From Trema orientale (lineage: Eukaryota; Streptophyta; Magnoliopsida; Rosales; Cannabaceae), in NCBI GenBank assembly GCA_002914845.1, contig JXTC01000001.1, positions 3,497,355 to 3,561,354 on the forward strand: a stretch of 64,000 nucleotides of DNA, given 5' to 3'. The position numbers and the translations under genes are program-made. Each line of letters opens with the position of its first letter. Position 1 is the stretch's first letter. Shown piece by piece: positions 10,903 through 23,141 of the stretch. The notes beneath the pieces were generated by a model that had not been told where the DNA came from, searched no databases, and saw only the letters and a program-made list of their open reading frames with translations.

Positions 10903-11200
10903 ACTACTAAAAAAAACTGAGTTAGGTCATAAAGAGAGTGCATATGTACAAAGCTGCTAGAGTACTAGGTAGGTACTGTTACAATTGATTTGGAAGGGCA
11001 TATAATTTGTTAATCCCTTATTTTGTTTATTTACCATCGTTATATGTATATTGTCATTCGCAAATAATTAGATAAAGTTATCTTTAATACCTTTGTGATT
11101 TATAAATGTACATAGTCTTCTGTGTATAGATTTTTCAAAGAACAATATCATATGGGTCACTTGTGTTTCAAAATCACATACTAATATACACTACAAATCA
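10903..11200. other. 3' flank of FAF-like copy 2
   Basis: AT-rich sequence with AATAA-type words that may include the polyadenylation site. Nothing else recognised. Confidence 0.35.
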
Positions 11201-11209
11201 TCTAGCATC

Positions 11210-11683
11210 TAGACGATCTACTAAGTGATACTACGTTTAATGTTCTTATAAAACTTAAAAATATCCCTCTTTTTCTAAAATAGGAAAAAGTAACCTTCCT
11301 TCATTTTTTGCTCAAACTTTTGACTAAAATTTTTCTAAAATGACAATAATACCCTTAGATATTGATATCCAAATAACTTATTTTTTAATCATTTTTAATT
11401 ACAAAAAATATTTTAAAATTATTGCCAAAACAACAATTATCAAGATTTTTTTTATAATCTAAAGAAAAAAAACTAATTAGATATAGGAGTGTTTGGTAAT
11501 AAATTTTGGAAATATATGTGAGGCTATTTTAGACATTTTGCAGTTCAAGTATGACCAAAAAGATAGACAATTTATGTTTTTTCCTATTTTGAAAAACAGA
11601 ATGAATACTTTTGAGTTTTATGAAAATAAAAGGTTAATTGTGCTATTTAGTTAAAATAGATGAGGTATTTTTGGGATTATCCC
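11210..11683. mobile_element. Long-TIR MITE, 'AAAATAGGAAAAAGTAACC' family, copy 1
   Basis: TTTCTAAAATAGGAAAAAGT on the left recurs inverted on the right as TTTTTTCCTATTTTGAAAAA. The right terminus GGGATTATCCC matches, inverted, the left terminus GGGATAATCC of the copy at 58509. It is non-coding. The left end is diverged, so its exact border is uncertain. Confidence 0.6.
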
Positions 11684-12466
11684 ATAATTAATTTGGTGTC
11701 AGCACTATTAAGTGGTGTTTGTTATTCTAACATTACTATCTGGGGCATTAGGAGAATGAAAATACTAAAAGACAAGTACCTTACATTAATAGAGAGATTA
11801 CTATGTACCATAAAATTTACATTTATGTCTTACACCTACTTCTTTGAAAATCGATCGATTTTTAAAATTCATCTGAAATAATGTCTATTTTTCTAGTGCC
11901 TGCATATATAAGTTAAAATATTATGTACCAAGTAAATTTGTTGATATACATGCTATAAAAAACAAAAAATTTTCCAGATTCTAATTTCTCTAGTTGTTTT
12001 CCATAATGTTAGTAAATTAGTATGTATCGGTGAAACGATTGTTACCAATCACAATCGATCAATCCATTAAAAAAAAAAGAAAAAGTCGTGAGATCACAAA
12101 GGCGGACAACTTGCAACAATTTTAGAAGGATTTTTTTTTTATTTAACAGGAAAAGGAAGTATATAAAAAAACGTTTATTGGAGCATATTATTAATTAAGA
12201 CTTCCCCTTTCACAAAAAAAAAATAAAAAAGAAAAAAAATAATTAAGACATCTTAAATAGAAAGTTTAACTGGAACGTCCAAGAATCAATCCATGGAGTG
12301 AGTCTAATGGTAGTAACTAAAGCTAAGCTCTTTCAATTCTTTGCACAGCCATTGGATTTGGACCCAAGCCCATCAGCCCAATCATCATTAAATAACAATA
12401 ATAAAAAAAATTAGAATAAAAGCCGCAAAGGAAGAAGAATCAAATATGTTTACAGTGTTTTGGAGC
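11684..12466. other. Intergenic region before the F-box gene
   Basis: AT-rich with A-runs. No gene recognised. The last 200 bases become less AT-rich as the promoter is approached. Confidence 0.4.
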
Positions 12467-12505
12467 CACGTGGCCCCACCAACCACAGAGCTGGACGTCG
12501 ACGTC
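12467..12505 (+). promoter_or_regulatory. G-box and GACGTC double palindrome in F-box gene promoter
   Basis: CCACGTGG at 12466-12473 contains the G-box CACGTG (12467-12472). GACGTCGACGTC (12494-12505) is a palindrome made of two ACGT cores and is followed by AT, giving ACGTCA. Such paired ACGT elements are bound by bZIP and bHLH factors. They sit just ahead of the inferred first exon. Confidence 0.5.
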
Positions 12506-12529
12506 ATCCCCATTACCTCATTTAACTTG

Positions 12530-13177
12530 CTCCTTCATTAGCTGCTGCTTCTGTAGCTCCGAGAGACGGCCCCTTACCATTTCTCCATCAGTTACACCAT
12601 AAATCGGGTCGGGTCCGCCTGAAGCCTTGCCATGAATCGGGTCGAGACAATCTCCAGGTCAAAAATTCGTACCCTATCCTTTTTTTTTAAAAAAAAATTT
12701 GTTTTTGTCTCTAAAGATCTATGCATTCTGTCCTGTTTGAATTTTGGGTTCAAAATTCGTAGATTGCCGTGAAACAATTATTATTTATTTATTATTTTTG
12801 TTTTTTATTTATGGGATTTTTTTTGGGGGGGTGGTGGTCAATTTTGATAGTGGAATTTGAAGCTCTCCGGTTTTGGATCTTTTGGTGAATTAGTATTTCA
12901 TGGCCATTTTAATTTCTCTGAATTGTTGAAATTATGGAGTAATTTGATTGCGGGGTTTTGGAATTTCACTAGTTTATAAACTAAATAGCTCTGTTTAATT
13001 GGAAATTGAAGGGTTTTGATGCTCTGAATTTATTTAATTTTTGCTATTATATTGGTGTACGTAATTATGCTGAATTGCATTCGGGAACGATATGCATAAT
13101 AGTTCTTTAAACCCTAAATTTAATTAAGAAAGTGAAGGAAAGGGGATCTTCGTTTGGAGAATTGTAAGCAGGTTTTG

Positions 13178-13209
<32 letters not shown>

Positions 13210-15181
13210 CTTTTTTCAGGTCGCTTTATAATTATTAGGACTATTATCATTATAATTTTTATTTTTAGAGTTTTGATTTTTTTTTTCCATTATAAAATTT
13301 TATTTGGGTTAGATTCCTAGTTTGATTAGGAATTTTCTGTTAATTTTTTTTTAATATCAATTAGGAGATCAGCTTTTTAAATTAGGCTTATACTCACGTG
13401 TAAACAGCATATATCATTAATAATAAGTAATAACTAGCAATTCTGTCTTTCCTCTTTTTTTTTTCCCCCCCTTCAGGAATCTCTTTATTTTGCATATGCT
13501 GCCACTCTATATTTCAGTATTTGGGAGGAAAAATAGTCATAAAAGTTATTTCATAATCAGTTTCAGTGAAAACCATTTTTTTGTTATTTGTATTTGGTTT
13601 GGTTTGTTTACTCTTTTTCTCTCTCATATATGTAGCTTTTTATTATAATACAAATTACAACATATACTGGTGGCAAAAAAGAGGGCAGCACCTGATCCCA
13701 AATCAAAATATCCGAAGAAGTTTTATTTTGAGAGTTGAGTGTTCTTGCCGGCTTTTCAAATGGGAAATTTTTTGAGTTTGGCTGGTCCAAAATCTGGGGC
13801 GAATGAGTATCATGAGGTCTCTCAGTATGAAACCTGCAAGAGGCAAAGAATGTGTCCAAGTGCTAGCGAGGAGAGTCCAAGACTAATTCCTAGTCTTCCC
13901 GATGAGCTGTCAATCCAGATTATTGCTAGACTTCCTAGGATTTGCCACTTTAATGTCAGGTTGGTATCAAGAAAGTGGAAGGCAACTGTTATGAGCCCTG
14001 AACTTTTTAAGTTGAGGAAAGAACTTGGCACGACTGAAGAATGGCTGTATCTGTTGACTAAGGTTGAAGAGGACGAGCTTTTATGGCATGCTTTGGACCC
14101 CTTGTCTAAAAGATGGCAGAGGCTTCCTTCAATGCCCAATGTAGTTTATGAAGAAGGATCTAATAAAGGTTTTTCTATGTTTTGGATGTGGAGCATGTTG
14201 GGGCCTGGCATGAGAATTGCCGACTTTATTAGAGGCTGGCTTGGGCAGAAGAGCACATTCGATCAAATGCCATTTTGTGGTTGTGCTGTTGGTGCTGTGA
14301 ATGGATGCCTTTATGTGATCGGTGGATTTTCTAGATCTTCAGCTATGAAATGTGTCTGGAAATTCGACCCAATTCAAAATTCATGGAGTGAAGTACCTGC
14401 TATGACTACTGGTAGGGCCTATTGTAAAACGGGGATTTTGAATGATAAACTCTACGTTGTTGGAGGGGTTAGTCAGGGCCGAGGTGGATTGACTCCTCTT
14501 CAGTCTGCTGAAGTATTTGACCCCTCCACGAGTTCCTGGTCTGAAGTGCCAAGCATGCCCTTCTCCAAAGCTCAGGTGTTACCCACTGCCTTTTTGGCTG
14601 ACATGCTAAAGCCTATTGCAACTGGGTTGACTTCATACTTGGGAAGGTTATGTGTGCCACAAAGTTTGTATTCGTGGCCCTTTTTTGTTGATGTCGGGGG
14701 AGAAATTTATGACCCGGAAACAAATTCATGGAATGAAATGCCAGTTGGCATGGGTGAGGGTTGGCCTGCACGTCAGGCGGGTACAAAGTTGAGTGTTGTG
14801 GTAGATGGCGAATTATACGCTTTTGATCCTTCTAGTTCTTTGGACAGTGGTAAGATCAAGGTGTATGACCAGGGGGAAGATGTATGGAAGGTTGTAATAG
14901 GAAAAGTCCCTATCTATGATTTTGCAGGTTCAGAATCTCCATATCTGCTTGCTGGTTTTCATGGAAAGCTTCATGTCATCACCAAAGATGCCAATCACAA
15001 AATTGCAATCATGCGTGCTGACCTGCATGATGATACAGATTCTATACCTTCGAGCTCAACTTCGCTCTTACCTGACTCCTCTGACTCACTGTCGGATTCA
15101 GACGCAGTTATTTGGAAAGTCATTGCAACAAGGGACTTTAATTCAGCCGAATTGGTCAGTTGTCAAGTTCTTGATATTTAG
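12530..15181 (+). CDS. F-box/kelch-repeat protein (At1g22040-like)
   Basis: The coding region is one exon, ATG at 13760 to stop at 15181, 473 aa. A non-coding first exon appears to end at 12657 (TCTCCAG before GTCAAA), with acceptors near 13477 or 13635. The upstream in-frame codon at 13739 is GTG, not a start. Residues 42-88 are the F-box (LIPSLPDELSIQIIARLPRI), which binds SKP1 in SCF ubiquitin ligases. Kelch units follow: LYVIGGF (184-190) with WKFDPIQNSWSEVP; LYVVGGV (231-237) with AEVFDPSTSSWSEVPSM; GGEIYDPETNSWNEMP; GELYAFDP with KIKVYD. They should form a propeller for substrate recognition. The N-terminus MGNFLS fits the N-myristoylation pattern MGxxxS. Length and sequence agree closely with At1g22040 as I remember it. 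Substrate unknown. The 3'UTR may run to about 15.6 kb. Confidence 0.93.
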
Positions 15182-18100
15182 TATAAGCCTAACACCCCTT
15201 TTAAGATGTGGGTTGTTTGGCATCTGTGGGAAGTGAGCAGTAGACAGCAAAATGGCTAAGTTACTCAAACAGGTGTCTGCACATTGACACGAGTTACGAT
15301 TTCTTTTTTAATTTCCTCTTCCGAGACATTGACATGTGATTCCTTATGAGGTATATTGTATAGTATATATATATATACGTGTAAACTGTTTGATGAGGAA
15401 CCTTCTCTGAATTATTACAAGCTAGTGTCATTGCCAGAAGCTGGTTTTGGAAGTCTCCATCTGTTATTAGCTGATCATCTTGCCTTGTTTCATCCTTGGA
15501 CCTTGGATGTGATCTTCTTTCTGCTATTCTCGTTTCTGGTAAGTTCAAAAGCAAAAAAACAATCAAGACAGCAATACTGTAGCCTAAATGTTGTCATTTA
15601 TTAAAACAGAAGTATGATATAATATGCATAATCAGGATTCAATCCGTTTACGTCTTTATAATGTACTTTCCTTCTTTATATATAGTTTGATATATTAACA
15701 AAAACTTGAAAACTAACTGAGACGGCATAGTACCCTTTCGTGGTTGTATCACTGGCATGTGGACATCTTTTCTATTTGCAACTTATTCTGCTTATGCTTT
15801 ACAGCTTTAGTACCAATAATTAATCACACACATCATATTCTAAATGTTGCAGATTTGAAGTTGAGTTTCCTCTGGTAAAAGTCTTGGAACTCTTAAAAAC
15901 AAGACCTGAAGTATATAATATTTGCGTAGTTTGCCTAGAGCTGTTAATTTTCTTGTAGAGCTGACTGACTTTGCTTGATCATTTTGCACTAATTAAAGTT
16001 CTAGTGAAGGCCTTTATTGTGTGGTTGATCTGTTATAAGAATCACAAACATCTGAAATAGGTTTCCCTGGCCCTGTTTCCGAGTCTTATTTTTGTCAGCA
16101 TTTAGGGGATTTGTGCATTACAAACAGGAGCTTAATCTGAATTATTACTTTAAAAGGAATATTCTGTTTATAATTTAATTTCGATTAGCTGCATTAGAAT
16201 TAAGAATTTTTTTTTTTTTTTTTTAAGTTTTTCGTCCGAGCTCTGAACTTTTTTTTTTGGTTATTATTATTATTTTTAAGGATAATGTTGCCAACAAAGT
16301 GCACAACCAGTTGATGATCAAGTCGTAACATCTTTAGCTATATGTAATGCAAAGATAGATCTCTGTATGATGGTATGGCCCCTAATTGGAAATGGTGCGA
16401 CTCAAGGATGTGAGATCAATAATATTTAGTGGATATCAGTCAAAATATTTCGAAGTTCTATATCTCCAAAGCGATTATGTATTTTATTTCACGAACGACG
16501 TATCGACTTCGCTATAAGCCAGCTTATAGTTTAGTTATCGATTCCTGAAGTTTGACTCCTAGACATCTGATTAGGAATAAAATCTATCCGACTCAAAATA
16601 TAAGAATCCAGGTTAGGAATAAATAGTGGGAATTAGCTCTTTTTCCTTGCCATTTTCCTAACATCTTTATTTTTTTATTGGTAGTGTTCTTTTTTTAAAA
16701 AAAAAAATACAATCGGCAGTGTTCAATGTTTGTGAATTAGATCTATAATTTGATCCAAGTGTCAAATCATCTCTTCTGGAATTCTTCAATCATCAAATAA
16801 ATTATTAAATTGACTTTTCAACTCCCTAGTTGGGTCAATTTGGTGGGTTTTGCTATTTGGGCTGGTGGCCATAATTAAATCCTTTATCCATTTGTCCTGA
16901 GTCCACTTCAACTATATGGATGATGCCATTTCGTATTTACTAAAATCTGGAGCATAATAATGAACAGAAGATGACAATAGAAAGTGCCCAAGTTGGGGTC
17001 ACCTGTTCTTAGTTGTCTAATGGCAAAGTCCCTTATCCCTTGATCAACTGACCCAAATCAAAGGTACCATGAAGAGAGTATTGGTTTGGTGTCATAAATA
17101 ATACTGAACATAAGTTGACAGCAACAAGAGGGATTAATAATTTATATTAAATTATTTGATGACTATTCACTAAGTCTAGGAACTGCATAATCAAAGTATC
17201 CATGTTTACATTTCATTATGTTATCAGCCAATACATATGATTTCTGTATTGTGTTTTTCATTGTTCCACTTTGCCTTGTTTTTAGTGGTAGCATTAGTGT
17301 TACAAAAGGGACTCTTCTCATGATTCTTTGAAGGTAGTGTTCCCTTAGATCAGGCGTAATCATCATATTATGAATTGGGTAATGCTGGAGAGTTGATAGA
17401 AATTGGAAAGTGGAATGAAGGAAAATACTTGGTGTTAGGTTACTGGTGCTTTGGTGGTCATAGTGAACTGGTGATCATGGAGACTGATCATTTTCAGGAA
17501 GAAAAAAAAAAAAAAAAAAAAAAGAGCTATTATTTGTTGATTCTCTTCATTGTCAAACTGGAATCTTTCAACAATCACAAGGACCAGCCTTTTGAACAAT
17601 CTCAATGAGTGACCAAAAATCGAATTTTGAGGGAAAACAAAAAAGGGAAAAATAAATAAATAAAAGGGATTGTGGGGTGGGACGTGGAAGATAATGAAGT
17701 TGAATGCAGAAGATGAGGCATTGACATCTAACTTCCATTAAGAGATTCTTTTCTCTGGCCATGTTCTTTTAGGTAGTGGGAGAGTGTAGCTTTTGAGAAA
17801 CGACAATATCTATCAAACTTATTAGTATATATTTCTTCATCTTTTTCTTTTATTCTCTCCAACATTTGGCACCTCACAATAACTGCCCGGAAAATGTTTG
17901 TAGCAGTGCCTTTACTTCTGTTAGGCCTAAGCACATGAAAGCATGCCTCTTTTTATTGTGTACATCTTTTCAAATCTTGAAATTGTTACAAGTTTGGTTG
18001 TAATGAGTAATAACATGTTTACAATCACTAACTTTAATAGAACCCTTTACAGATATATATATCTAGTAGTAAGCTTTAATTCCTAATAAATTTTCATCAT

Positions 18101-19832
18101 TTGTTTCATCTTTCCAGCCTGATTTGGTTTTGAGAACCTTTCTGTTAGGTGGCCTACAAATTAAACTAGTATAATCTTTTTGCTTCTCTGTCTAGCTATT
18201 ACTTGTGAGTTGTGACTACTAGTGTTTGCCTGCATGATTTTGATTTTTTTTTTTTAAGTTGCTAGGTATGTATGGTGTGCACGTCACTAAGAACTAGTTT
18301 GCTGGGACCCCACAGCTAAGCAGCATAAGATTTACGATATATTAATTTTGTTTAACGTTTTACTGAATAGATTGAACTTGATGCTTCCAATATTTTTATA
18401 TGTACAGAGTAGATTGATCCAACTTTTATGGTGAAATTTCTTTTGTGTCATTTCTAAAGGGTGAAAATTCTGATTCCCCAAGCAAAACCATATGAATAGG
18501 CCAGATTATAGAAAGTCCATATGAACATATTAACTTGAAATGGAAATTGGAGACATAAATATGTATGTAAATATAAACACAAGCATATTCTCTTTGATTT
18601 GACAGGGCTACAAGGACATATTTCCTTCAAGAATGCTCAAAAAACCATCTAAAGAAAGTATATTTGTGATCAAAGAATCAATTCAAAAATTCTTGCTCCA
18701 CTTGTTGTATTCTCCAATCTAATCCTCCTTTGTTGCAAGCAAGTCAGATATAGCTTGATTAGTCCTTTTAAATAAATAATTCGTAATGTTCTAATGCCAC
18801 TATCCGACGGTCATATTTATCTCGATTTATCATTAAATCATATGCGATTTTCAGCCTTCATTTTAAACAGTCTAAATTGGCTTGTCATGAAAGTGGTATT
18901 CCAATAATTATAAATCTAGAAGAGAAGTTATTAACAAGTTGATATAGTTGTAATATGACTAAGGTTGCCAAGAACTTCGAGTATGATAAATATATAAAGC
19001 CAAAAAAGAAAGACAATAGGCTATAATGATAATCTAAAAGATCAAACCAGAAAGTGGGCGCTCCCGAGTCACTGTCGCTGCTTCAATTTGCAACCGAAAA
19101 ATAAAAAAGAAGGGAAGATTGTGATAATAAATAGAGCAATATAATACTATAGACCTACATTTTGACCAGGTCTTAAATTTCCCCAAATACATTTTCTAAT
19201 ATGATTGTTATTATGATTATTATTGTTGTTAATATTTACTATTATTTATGTAACCAATGAATATTTATTACAAAACATATCACCAATGTTGTTATAAAGG
19301 CCTAGTCTATGGCCACAAAGAGAGCCATTATTTCATCGAAAGATGAACTTTTTATTTTTTTCGCATTTATAAAATAGCTCTCATAGATGTACTTTCCCAC
19401 TATCCTTATTATTATTATTGTTGTTGTTGTTGTTGTTTTCAGGGGATTATTATTGAAGTTGTTGAATAGTGATCCCAAAGTTTTTTTTTTTTTTTTTTGA
19501 ATAAATAGTGATCGTAAAGTTGTTGGCCGCAATAGACATTAGATATCTATTTTTGCTTTTCATTTTTATTATTTAGGGATTAATCTTACTATAATCATCC
19601 ACCCAAAATTAATGAATACTAACATGATAGGAATTACTAATGATTATCAATTAAGCTAATAAGATGCCGGCAACCCAAATTTGTTAAATAGACAACGGTT
19701 TTTATTGGACAAGAAAATCTACAAATATTAATTTTCTTCGCACAAATAAAGAAAGTGTTACAAATGTGTGTAAGGAATCAATTATATTTCTTAATCTTTT
19801 AAAGCTGAATATCTTACTTTTTTTTTTTTTTT
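15182..19832. other. Long intergenic region, 3'UTR at its start
   Basis: The first few hundred bases are probably F-box gene 3'UTR. The rest is AT-rich with poly-T runs (16207, 18246), a poly-A run (17501) and a (TTG)n microsatellite (19419-19437). Frames at 15294-15604, 17163-17934 and 19302-19532 have no recognisable domain, and several owe their length to homopolymers. A non-coding transcript cannot be excluded. Confidence 0.4.
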
Positions 19833-19868
19833 NNNNNNNNNNNNNNNNNNNNNNNNNNNNNNNNNNNN
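19833..19868. other. Assembly gap (36 N)
   Basis: Thirty-six N follow a poly-T run, about 130 bp upstream of the MUB start codon, so part of that gene's promoter or 5'UTR is missing or of uncertain length. Confidence 0.99.
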
Positions 19869-19997
19869 TACTTCTGGGTTTAATTGATTTTTAGTATACC
19901 CTCTTGGCAGATTTGAACTGGGTGCTTATTGTTAGCCACTACTTTGGAGAGTGTTATGAGAATTTGAAGTGGTTTTTCTTTGGTGGAAGGTTCATCA

Positions 19998-21289
19998 ATG
20001 GCCGCCCAAGATTTGATTGAAGTGAAATTCAGGCTCTCTGATGGCACTGATATTGGCCCAACCAAGTATAGCCCAGCTGTCTCTGTGGCCTCTCTCAAAG
20101 AAAAGATTCTTGCACAATGGCCCAAAGGTCAGATTTTTTCTTCTTCTCCCTTTTTTTTTCCACTCTCTTTGCTTCTTGTAGATGAATATTGATTAGATTG
20201 GATTAATGCCTTTAAAGCCTTAAGCTTTCTCATTTTGGCTTTCTAATACGGGTTGTACTCCTCGGTGTATGAATTTTTAGACCTTATTCCGATATTTGAA
20301 GGCGAAAAGTAAGAGTTGGTTGAGACATTTGACGCTGCAAAATTGCAATCCCACCTAATATTTTGAAGATAAGAGTATGTGGTTTTGTTGTTAAGATTAT
20401 GTTCCTTCGATCTTTATCAGGGAATGCTGTTAAGAAAAGATTGTTTCTATCATTATCTATATAGGCTATATTCTTGTGTACAAGATATATGTATTAATAG
20501 TTAGCTTATCATCACACTGGTAATCTTGATACACAGATTAACTATGATTATTACCCATTTTTTCCTTTAGTTTCTTGAGAAGTGAAAACTAAGAATATTA
20601 GGGCCAGTTTGGTTTGTGATTTGAGTTATTATCATTATCTAAATTTTGTTTTATCTCTATTGGTCTTTCTTGTTTTATAGTGGATTATGTGCCAGTACCC
20701 TTGTTTTATATTTTGATGTTGTTCATTGCGTATTGGACAAGGCTCATGTTGCCCACCTTCTCCAGAAAAGGATGTAGAAACAAATTTATGGCTAAATTCC
20801 CAAACCTCGTATAGTTTGATCATCGAGATTTCGATCCAGCTTTTTGAAATGGACCATACATTTTCTGAAGGAGTTGTATCTCTGGCGGTTTTGGTTTTTT
20901 TTTTTTTTTTTTTGAAGGAAATTGTATCTTTTGTTAATACAGATAAAGAAAATGCTCCAAGGACAATAAGTGATTTGAAGCTTATTAATGCTGGAAAGAT
21001 ACTGGAAAATAACAGGACACTTGCTGAGTCTAAACTTCCAGTTGATCTCCCAGGAGGTGTCATCACCATGCATGTTGTTGTGCGCCCTCCTCTTTCGGAT
21101 AAGAACACTGGTAATTCCTTCACTGAATTGTGTTTAACTTGTAATTATGCTATCAAACGTGGGAAAAAAAAAAAAGTCAGTTCTAATTTCTGACACAGTA
21201 TTAGTAACACTTTGCATTCTTTCATAGACAAAGTGCAGAAAGATTCCCCGAAGAAGAGCATGAACCGGTGCTCATGCTCAATATTGTAG
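19998..21289 (+). CDS. MUB6: Membrane-anchored ubiquitin-fold protein (MUB6-like)
   Basis: Three coding exons, 19998-20127, 20943-21110 and 21228-21289, all with GT-AG borders and phase-1 introns, give 119 aa, the usual MUB length. The ubiquitin-like fold covers residues 7-95: IEVKFRLSDGTDIGP, SLKEKILAQWPKDKEN, LKLINAGKILENNRTL, GGVITMHVVVRPPL. The C-terminus is CSCSIL: CSIL is a CaaX box whose final Leu favours geranylgeranylation, and the Cys two residues upstream could be S-acylated, as proposed for other MUBs. Family knowledge: MUBs sit on the plasma membrane and bind group VI (UBC8-type) E2 enzymes; unlike ubiquitin they are not conjugated. The MUB6 name rests on similarity and on position between homologues of At1g22040 and At1g22060; a MUB5 relation is possible. 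The exon 1-2 junction restores the family motif WPKDKEN, which supports the model. Confidence 0.93.
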
Positions 21290-22198
21290 CTCCATGTGAC
21301 CAGAATGACATAGCTTCTTTAGATGGTCTTTAGTACGGCTCCATATGTTTTCATTGGCTACTGATGAGATGCAAATCAGAATCTCAGTTTCCTATTCACA
21401 AATGGCTTCATACACAGAAGTTAAGCTGGTTTGTCCACCATACTTCTGCTTCTTTGAATCCTCTGGTTTTGTTTAGTAAATCACGTCTTATTTTGGTGTT
21501 GTTAAAGGGAACTGGACTAGTTGCATAGTTGGATTGGAAGCTTAGTTACCGAAACAGTTTTCTTTAAATGATTCCAAAAGAAGTATAAAGGAAAAAGAAA
21601 ATTATAGAAGATGAGAATTGGTTTTTGTTTTGCTCGAGTGTAAGAAGACTATTCTTGGTGTTTATGTTTTTGGTTAATGGAACAAAGAATAATTTTTCCT
21701 TCCCAATCACATGTGTATATATACACTGATGTATGATCATTTTCATATTTCGGAACTCCATTTGCCTTGGACAGATTCGGTTGCCTCTATTGTTATTTAT
21801 GTATAATATCATAAGAATCAATACAAGTTAAAAGGCAGAAAGTGACATACAACTCCTGGTAAATTGCTACTTGAGCCATGTTTACTAGTCCTTCGTGATG
21901 AGAATGTGGACAAGGAATTATTTTTCTTATACATTCATGTGTTTACTTGTGTATTTAGGAAACAAATTCGGTGAAATCCTTACATTCTTAGTTAAATTGG
22001 GAAGAGCTGACTCAAGTTTTGATTCCTTCTCATTCCTCTTCAAATTTTTTCCTTTATAATATTTTTATTACCGGTTAGTAAACATGCTCTTGTCGTAACA
22101 TTTATGAAAAAGAAAAATGACATTAAAGAGTTTACTCATAAATGTCAATTTATAATATAAAAATGGACATAAAGATTATAGGCATAGCAAGTTCATCT
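21290..22198. other. MUB 3'UTR and spacer
   Basis: The 3'UTR probably extends several hundred bases. The remaining sequence is AT-rich and without recognisable features. Confidence 0.4.
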
Positions 22199-22395
22199 GG
22201 ACGCGTTTAGTATAGGATTTGAATCCTATTCTATTAATCTGGAAACAACTTTCATATAGAAAGTTGATAAGATAAATAGGATAAAATTTATCCTATCAAC
22301 TTTCTATATGAAAGCAATTTATCCTATCAACTTTCTATTTGAAAGCTGTTTCCGGATTTGTAGAATAAGATTCGAATCTTATACCAAACGCGTCC
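22199..22395. mobile_element. Foldback MITE with GGACGCGTTT ends
   Basis: Nearly the whole 197 bp can fold on itself. The left end GGACGCGTTTAGTATAGGAT is matched by a right end whose complement reads GGACGCGTTTGGTATAAGAT. The inner part carries CAACTTTCTATATGAAAG and related short palindromes. No coding capacity. The flanks show no clear target duplication. Confidence 0.75.
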
Positions 22396-22421
22396 TTAGT
22401 TTTTCTACAAATTCAATCAAG

Positions 22422-23141
22422 TAGGGGTGTTCATGGCCGGTTTGGACGGTCTAAATCGTCAATTCAGAAACCAATCCGAATGTGCGGTTTGGCCGGTTTA
22501 CCAATCCGTGCGGTTTGAGTTTGTCGATTCAAACCGGCCAAAACGCACCTACATTTTTGCGGTCGGTTTGGGCGGTTTCTGCGGTTTGAAAACTTACAAA
22601 ATTTGAATTAATACAATATCAACTAAGTTCATATCATAATCATATTTCATCTAAAATATAAAGTCCAAATATAAAACGAAACCATAACATAGTTAAAAGT
22701 TATAATCAAATCGAAAGTCATAGTAAACTTAAATTTTAGTTACAACTTACAACTTAATCAAAATTGAATAGTAAAGTTAAAGTTTTTAATCTTAAACATA
22801 TTATAACAACAAGACTTAAAGTCTAAAATATCATAAGAATCTTAAATAACATAGTCCTAAATAACCTAAGAGTAATCATTTCTCAATTAGAATGAATAAG
22901 CTTAAATTTTTAACTATTAATATATATTTTTAAAATAAAAAAAAATACATATACAAACTTATTGGCCAGTTCAGTTTGAATCCGACCAAATTTTTTTAAA
23001 ACTGAAAACCAAACTAGCCAAGTCAGTTTTTATATTTTCTAATCCGTAACCGGCCATCTAAGAAAAAAAACCGCACAGATTGAACAGTTTGGACTGGATT
23101 AGGCGGTTTTCACGGTTTGGCGATTTTTTTGAACACCCCTA
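22422..23141. mobile_element. Non-autonomous hAT element with perfect 8-bp target duplication
   Basis: Ends TAGGGGTGTTCA and TGAACACCCCTA are inverted repeats of the hAT type. They are flanked by identical 8-bp repeats CAATCAAG at 22414-22421 and 23142-23149. Both subterminal regions are GC-richer and hold many CGGTTTGG-like units in both orientations. The middle is AT-rich and has no transposase frame. The intact duplication suggests a fairly recent insertion. Confidence 0.9.

Noticed and set aside
13739-13759. Start of the F-box protein at 13739
   Set aside because: The codon is GTG; the first ATG at 13760 gives MGNFLSL, which fits the family N-terminus.
20635-21123. 162-codon minus-strand frame over the MUB gene
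   Set aside because: Antisense to MUB exon 2; the MUB exons splice in frame and encode a recognised protein.
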